DNA from: Mucilaginibacter lacusdianchii
GTDB lineage: Bacteria > Bacteroidota > Bacteroidia > Sphingobacteriales > Sphingobacteriaceae
Assembly (NCBI RefSeq): GCF_009770985.1
Contig: NZ_WSRW01000002.1
Location: 372,001-436,000, forward strand
Reading direction: 5' to 3'
DNA: 64,000 nt
The notes under the pieces are model-generated. The model had not been told where the DNA came from. It did no database searches and saw only the letters and a list, made by a program, of their open reading frames with translations. Positions 59,830 to 64,000 of the stretch are shown here, piece after piece. How positions within the stretch are numbered: the first letter of the stretch is position 1; every line of letters starts with the position of its first letter. Position numbers and translations under genes: made by a program.

Positions 59830-60624
59830 ATGAACAACACCCCGCAACTCCGAACCGTTAACGTGATGCGCTACGTAACGCCGCTGCGCGAGGGCGGCTC
59901 TTTGCCAGCCATTGCCGAGGCGGACGATGAATTCTTATATGTTCTTAAATTCCGTGGCGCAGGTCAGGGTGTTAAGGCACTTATTGCAGAACTGATTGGC
60001 GGCGAAATAGCGCGCACCTTGGGCTTTCGAATACCCGAACTGGTATTTGCCAACTTAGATACCGCCTTCGGTCGCTCCGAACCGGATGAAGAAATTCAAG
60101 ACTTATTGAAAGCCAGCGTAGGGTTAAACTTAGCGTTGCATTATCTTTCTGGTGCAATTACATTCGATCCGGTACTGACCACCTTGGATGCCAAATTAGC
60201 CTCTCAAATTGTATGGCTAGATTGCCTGCTTACTAATGTAGACCGCACACCCCGCAATACCAATATGCTGATGTGGCACAAAGAACTATGGCTGATTGAC
60301 CATGGCGCAGCTTTATATTTTCATCACTCCTGGCACAATTGGGAAGAACAGGCTCAGCGGCCATTTACGCTCATTAAAGACCATGTACTGTTACCTTTAG
60401 CTTCGGAGCTGGAAAATGTAGATACGGAATTCCGTTCTATTTTAACTTCCGAACGTATACGGGCCGTTGTAAACTTAGTTCCGGATGAATGGCTGAGCGA
60501 CGGTTCAACGGAAGAAACCGCCGCCGAACGCCGAGAAGTATACGCACGTTTTTTGGAGTTACGTGTAGCCTCATCCGAAATATTTGTTAAAGAAGCACAA
60601 AATGCAAGAGCCGCACTTATTTGA
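59830..60624 (+). CDS. HipA-like kinase family protein (HipA_2 type)
   Basis: A 264-residue protein resembling the kinase core of HipA. FLYVLKFRGAGQGVKALIAE provides the ATP-binding Lys40 and ELIGGEIA the conserved Glu; WLDCLLTNVDRTPRNTNML contains the catalytic Asp138 with Asn143/Asn145, and WLIDHGAALYFHH the metal-binding Asp157. It lacks the N-terminal subdomain of true HipA and no HipB-type HTH gene is adjacent. The next gene (DUF3037) overlaps it by 23 bp. True HipA kinases phosphorylate aminoacyl-tRNA synthetases; the target of this shorter type is unknown. Confidence 0.8.
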   Translation: MNNTPQLRTVNVMRYVTPLREGGSLPAIAEADDEFLYVLKFRGAGQGVKALIAELIGGEIARTLGFRIPELVFANLDTAFGRSEPDEEIQDLLKASVGLNLALHYLSGAITFDPVLTTLDAKLASQIVWLDCLLTNVDRTPRNTNMLMWHKELWLIDHGAALYFHHSWHNWEEQAQRPFTLIKDHVLLPLASELENVDTEFRSILTSERIRAVVNLVPDEWLSDGSTEETAAERREVYARFLELRVASSEIFVKEAQNARAALI

Positions 60625-60988
60625 GTATGCCGTTGTACGCGTTGTACCCAGGGTAGAGCGCGAGGAGTTTATAAATGTTGGGGTAATACTGTATTGTCCT
60701 AAGCAAAAGTTTTTGCAATGTGTATTCAATCTAGAAGAAAGCCGTATTCAGGCGTTGTCTAAAACATTGGATATGGAGGATCTGAAAGGCAACATACAGT
60801 CGTTTGAGAAGATTTGTCGCGGTGGCAAAGCTGGCGGCCCTATCGGGCAGTTAGATGCCGCATCGCGTTTCAGGTGGCTCACTGCAACCCGCAGTACCGT
60901 AGTACAGGCATCTAAAGTACACCCTGGCTTATGTAAAGGCGAAGCTTTGGAAACCTTAAACAAATTACATGCGCAACTGGTACTTTAA
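60602..60988 (+). CDS. DUF3037 family protein
   Basis: A 128-residue protein starting at ATG 60602 (MQEPHLFEYAVVRVVPRVER), inside the end of the HipA-like gene; the frame extends upstream only to a TTG at 60584. REEFINVGVILYCPKQKFLQ is the family hallmark, followed by SIQSFEKICRGGKAGGPIGQ-like sequence near 80-90 and SRFRWLTATRSTVVQASKVH. The family has no established activity. The 23-bp overlap with the kinase-like gene implies coupled translation and a joint function. Confidence 0.8.
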   Translation: MQEPHLFEYAVVRVVPRVEREEFINVGVILYCPKQKFLQCVFNLEESRIQALSKTLDMEDLKGNIQSFEKICRGGKAGGPIGQLDAASRFRWLTATRSTVVQASKVHPGLCKGEALETLNKLHAQLVL

Positions 60989-61004
60989 TTAAAACGCTTA
61001 TTGA

Positions 61005-61502
61005 ATGAAGCTTACCAAATCATCGCCACTACAAAAATTACTGGATACCCTGCCACAGCAAGGCACCGTACAGTGGATAGGTATTCGCCCGCAACGCAAA
61101 GCGCCATTAACATCGTTGCAAACGGTGGAAGCGTTAACTTTAAAAGGTTTATCCGGCGATCATTTTTCCGGTTCGGCTACCAGCAAAAGGCAGATTACCC
61201 TCATCCAGCAAGAGCATATTAACACGGTGACTTCAATTATGCAGCTGCCTGTAATGCCAGATATGTTGCGCCGCAATATTGTGGTAAAAGGTATCAATCT
61301 ACTAGCTTTAAAAGACAAAACATTTTGGGTGGGTAATGCCCTGCTGGAATACACTGGCGAATGTCACCCTTGTTCGCGTATGGAAGAAAACCTGGGCGCT
61401 GGCGGCTACAATGCCATGCGTGGACATGGTGGTATCACAGCAAGAATATTACAAGGTGGGATAATTAACATTGGAGATTCAGTTAAAATAAACGAAGCAT
61501 GA
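61005..61502 (+). CDS. MOSC domain-containing protein
   Basis: A 165-residue MOSC (molybdenum cofactor sulfurase C-terminal) domain protein. It shows LTLKGLSGDHFSGSATSKRQ, ITLIQQEHINTV, LRRNIVVKGINLLAL and the cysteine-containing ECHPCSRMEENLG, then GHGGITARILQGG. Stand-alone members such as YiiM handle Mo- or W-cofactor-bound sulfur and detoxify N-hydroxylated bases; no such role is shown here. Starts 16 bp after the DUF3037 gene and may belong to the same transcript. Confidence 0.88.
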   Translation: MKLTKSSPLQKLLDTLPQQGTVQWIGIRPQRKAPLTSLQTVEALTLKGLSGDHFSGSATSKRQITLIQQEHINTVTSIMQLPVMPDMLRRNIVVKGINLLALKDKTFWVGNALLEYTGECHPCSRMEENLGAGGYNAMRGHGGITARILQGGIINIGDSVKINEA

Positions 61503-61536
61503 TGCCTTTATGAGGCTCATAGTCTTTTAACTTGAT

Positions 61537-61581
61537 ATTTAAACCGTAAACGTTTGCTTAACAAATTTTTACGGTTTAAAT
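61537..61581 (+). terminator. Hairpin after the MOSC gene
   Basis: ATTTAAACCGTAAA (61537-61550) and its exact inverse TTTACGGTTTAAAT (61568-61581) flank a 17-nt loop, 34 bp after the stop. The T content is high on both sides. Confidence 0.6.
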
Positions 61582-61612
61582 ATCCTTAACACCTTAACAA
61601 TATTTTTGGTGC

Positions 61613-61774
61613 TCACATAAACTTAGCCATTTCGTGGTGTTCCACCATTTGCTCGCCATAGCGTTTCACTTCGGCATTCTGGGCTTTTTCACCTGCCAGC
61701 TTTCCAGTAGCAATTTCTTCCATGTTGGCTAAAGTAGCATTAGTAATAAAATCTGTTGTGGCCGCATTGGGCTT
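61613..61774 (-). pseudogene. Fragment of a DUF4142 protein
   Basis: Between an in-frame stop at 61775-61777 and a TGA at 61613-61615 the minus strand reads TTDFITNATLANMEEIATGK, then LAGEKAQNAEVKRYGEQMVE and HHEMAKFM. This matches the first conserved helices of DUF4142 (FxxxAxxxxxxEIxxGxLAxxKAxxxxVKxFGxxMVxDH), after which the protein is cut short. There is no start codon or signal peptide in frame, and the family usually runs 150-200 residues. The remaining parts of 61503-61932 show nothing else. Confidence 0.7.
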
Positions 61775-61932
61775 TCATGAAGTTGATTGCGCGAAAAATG
61801 CCTAACATGCTATAGCACACATCACCGTCAAATAAGCGATTATTTTTTCATAAATCCTGATATTAATTGTTAGCTAAACAACATCAATAATTAGCCTTAT
61901 TTTTTAAGAAAGAAATATATACTGATTAAACT

Positions 61933-62406
61933 TCAAGCTTGGTTACGAGCTTGCTTTAATATTGCTACATCAATTTTCGTCATTTGCATCATGGCTGCCA
62001 TTACGCGCTGTGCTTTTTGAGGATCTTTATCTTGCAGCAATTCATTCATTTCATCGGGTATAATTTGCCATGATAAGCCGAATTTATCTTTCAGCCAACC
62101 ACATCGACCGGGTGCTCCACCCTCCGATAAGTTATCCCAGTAATAATCTACTTCTTCCTGCGTTTGGCAACGCACTACAAAAGATACCGCCTCGGTGAAT
62201 TTGAAATGTGGTCCGCCATTTAAAGCTGTAAATGTTTGACCATTCAAGTCGAAGCTGGCCGTCATAACCGTTCCGGCTGGCCCCGGCCCACCTTGGCCAT
62301 AGCGTACCATAGAGTTGATTTTAGAATTTTTGAAAACGGAAGTATAAAAGTTTACAGCCTCTTCGGCATTGTCATTAAACCATAAAAACGGGGTAATCTT
62401 TTGCAT
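61933..62406 (-). CDS. VOC family protein (PhnB/3-demethylubiquinone methyltransferase-like fold)
   Basis: A 157-residue protein opening [20 protein letters not shown], with [40 protein letters not shown] and [19 protein letters not shown]. These blocks match PhnB-type VOC proteins (Pfam 3-dmu-9_3-mt), which do not carry an SAM site and whose activity is unknown. The C-terminal tail [20 protein letters not shown] is the usual one. Single gene. Confidence 0.88.
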   Translation of the reverse strand: MQKITPFLWFNDNAEEAVNFYTSVFKNSKINSMVRYGQGGPGPAGTVMTASFDLNGQTFTALNGGPHFKFTEAVSFVVRCQTQEEVDYYWDNLSEGGAPGRCGWLKDKFGLSWQIIPDEMNELLQDKDPQKAQRVMAAMMQMTKIDVAILKQARNQA

Positions 62407-62588
62407 GATGATTAATTTAGTTTACAGTATATCAATTGGTTTACACACAAACATACAACATAACCAGCTTGTGGCAAGGGTAAAAAAGCGACAATAATCG
62501 GGCACCTTGCGACAATCACATATTTCCTATACAGCAACTACTTTCCCGTCAGTTAAAACAGGATTTCCATCATGGTGTTAACTACCTG

Positions 62589-63350
62589 ATGAATGAAAAC
62601 AGTGATAGCGCATTCTTTTCAGGTACAAGTAATATAGTACTGCCCGTAGCCAACAAACTTGCATTTCCGTCCGAGTTTCAGCACAGAAGCAGGTTAGCAT
62701 ATTATGGCTCTTTGTTTAATAGTGTAGAAATTAACAGCACCTTTTACAAGTTGCCAATGGCATCAACTGTTGCCAAATGGGCTGTTGAAGTGACCGATAG
62801 TTTTAGGTTTACCTTTAAGCTATGGCAGGATATAACTCATAACAACGGCCTTAATTTTAATGCTACCGATGTGCACCGTTTTATGCATACAATTAGCTAC
62901 GCTGGTGTTAAAAAAGGCTGCTTGCTGGTTCAGCTTCCACCTAGCACTACTTTAAACCGGCCACAGCTACAACATTTATTAACTGAAATAAAACAGGCAG
63001 ATACTACGGGCGAATGGCCGATAGCAGTAGAGTTCAGGCACAAATCATGGTATCAGCCCGAAGTTTATGACATGCTTGACGATTACAACATGGCCATGGT
63101 GATACATGATTTACCCGCCTCGGCAGCACCATTACGCATAGGCGAAGCTAATTTCATATATCTGCGTTTTCATGGCCCTAACGGTGGTTACCGCGGCAGC
63201 TATACCGAAGATTTTTTGTATGAATACGCGCAGTATATCAACGAGTGGATGCAAGACGGCAAAACGGTGTACGCCTACTTCAACAACACGATGGGCGAAG
63301 CAGTCAAAAATCTTATGACCTTAAACAAGTTTGTAAAAGAAAAAATCTGA
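62589..63350 (+). CDS. DUF72 domain-containing protein
   Basis: A 253-residue predicted TIM-barrel protein (YecE/DUF72). Motifs include LAYYGSLFNSVEINSTFYKL, FRFTFKLWQDITHNN, GCLLVQLPPST, VEFRHKSWYQPEVYDML and YLRFHGPNGGYRGSYTED. Clustered conserved Glu, Arg and His suggest an enzyme, but no activity is established for the family. It ends 1 bp before the convergent acetyltransferase-like gene. Confidence 0.9.
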   Translation: MNENSDSAFFSGTSNIVLPVANKLAFPSEFQHRSRLAYYGSLFNSVEINSTFYKLPMASTVAKWAVEVTDSFRFTFKLWQDITHNNGLNFNATDVHRFMHTISYAGVKKGCLLVQLPPSTTLNRPQLQHLLTEIKQADTTGEWPIAVEFRHKSWYQPEVYDMLDDYNMAMVIHDLPASAAPLRIGEANFIYLRFHGPNGGYRGSYTEDFLYEYAQYINEWMQDGKTVYAYFNNTMGEAVKNLMTLNKFVKEKI

Positions 63351-63351
63351 T

Positions 63352-63978
63352 TCAGGCTTGTTGATTCATTAATTGCTGGAAGCAATCGATATACTGCCCA
63401 ACGTGCAAACCGTCTACCAAGCCGTGATGCACATGAATAGACAGCGGCATCAATTTTAAACCATTCTGCTCGGTCATCTTACCGAATGAAATCATCGGCT
63501 CGCTGCTTCGAGCAGCATACATGCGGGCATGTGATAATGAAGTAAAATTAATCCAAGGCAATGCAGAAAATCGAACGAAGTCAGTTCTGTCTGATAAAAC
63601 CAGCCCGGTTGAGCTTTGTACCAGTTCAGTTTGTTTTTGGGCTTCATCCATAAAAGCTTGCAGCGTTGGATGAAAATCAAAATAACCAAACCCAAAAGTA
63701 CCATCAGCACGCCCAACGGTGGTGCTGGCATTGATGGTTTCGTATATGTAAACATTCCCGTTCTCAATGCGGTACTTAAACGGCTCTATTTGCTGAACTG
63801 CGGCTAACGACTGGTATAAATAGTAGAGGTAAAAAGACAAGCTATTGCTTTTGGCAAACCGGTATGCTGCAGTACAATCAATATTAACGCACACACTATG
63901 AAATGGCTCTTCAAATTGGCTAAAAAGTTCGTAATGCGCCTTGCGGTTCCAGGTATCTATATTAAGTTGCTGTTTCAT
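63352..63978 (-). CDS. Chloramphenicol acetyltransferase-like protein
   Basis: A 208-residue trimeric-type CAT fold enzyme. From the ATG at 63978 (a GTG lies two codons upstream) it has FHSVCVNIDCTAAYRF, SLSFYLYYLYQSLAAV, LPWINFTSLSH with the transition-state serine, and the catalytic block LSIHVHHGLVDGLHVGQYI (His185, Asp189). All residues needed for acetyl transfer to chloramphenicol are present. It lies among ordinary chromosomal genes without mobile-element flanks, so an intrinsic enzyme of unknown natural substrate is as likely as a resistance gene. Confidence 0.85.
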   Translation of the reverse strand: MKQQLNIDTWNRKAHYELFSQFEEPFHSVCVNIDCTAAYRFAKSNSLSFYLYYLYQSLAAVQQIEPFKYRIENGNVYIYETINASTTVGRADGTFGFGYFDFHPTLQAFMDEAQKQTELVQSSTGLVLSDRTDFVRFSALPWINFTSLSHARMYAARSSEPMISFGKMTEQNGLKLMPLSIHVHHGLVDGLHVGQYIDCFQQLMNQQA

Positions 63979-64000
63979 GATCACGGATAATATACAAAAG

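Overview
The window reads as chromosome of a Bacteroidota member, most likely Sphingobacteriaceae and close to Mucilaginibacter or Pedobacter. That placement is inferred from gene content and signals. Seen directly are TAnnTTTG -7 boxes, a C-terminal type IX secretion (T9SS) sorting domain, a fused SecD-SecF, a PHP-type PolX, a DUF4254 gene beside a family 9 glycosyltransferase, a split RfaE1/RfaE2 pair, and a BlaI/M56-peptidase pair whose peptidase ends in a TonB_C domain. No rRNA, tRNA, CRISPR array or intact insertion sequence was recognised. Long hairpin terminators are frequent.

Layout. 1-9351: an Hpt fragment, folK, sppA, polX, an ADP-heptose/glycosyltransferase cluster (rfaE1, rfaE2, DUF4254, GT9), a SixA-like phosphatase and dprA. 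9352-16458: five palindromic operators in front of a BlaI-type repressor and its membrane peptidase, then rsmG, an ECF sigma factor and a GT2 on the minus strand, then tgt and an LptF/G-type permease. 16506-28125: an EamA exporter, LapA-like protein, ispE, thyA-folA, secDF, type II NADH dehydrogenase, a low-affinity iron permease family protein, class II aldolase and accD. 28230-40929: an Asp-rich protein, cysteine desulfurase, glmM, PAP2 phosphatase, ZIP transporter, a 938-residue T9SS-exported glycoside hydrolase-like protein, TspO, VOC protein, engB, a UbiA-family prenyltransferase, a Crp-like regulator and an NAD-binding protein.

40999-43969 runs from pepF into decayed accessory DNA: the tail of an XRE regulator, a small membrane protein and an Rhs core plus C-terminal tip carrying in-frame stops. 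43970-54809 has a second PAP2 enzyme, an amino-acid permease, a GH43 lipoprotein with a LacI-type operator, YitT, a response regulator, a DEAD-box helicase, an M28 peptidase and a pectate-lyase-like enzyme. 54967-63978 holds two unknown genes, the ku-ligD NHEJ operon, a repeat-like noncoding block, a HipA-like kinase overlapping a DUF3037 gene, a MOSC protein, a DUF4142 remnant, a VOC protein, DUF72 and a chloramphenicol acetyltransferase-like enzyme.

How the genes work together: folK, thyA and folA serve folate/thymidylate; rfaE1-rfaE2-GT9 and the LptF/G permease serve the outer-membrane glycolipid; accD, ispE, glmM and fba are core metabolism; GH43, the T9SS hydrolase and the pectate-lyase-like protein point to plant-polymer use. 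The strongest leads are the five-operator BlaI/M56-TonB switch, the HipA-like/DUF3037 pair, the PolX lacking polymerase aspartates, the Tgt lacking its zinc cysteines, the unassigned T9SS hydrolase, and the Rhs remnant with a possible surviving immunity gene.
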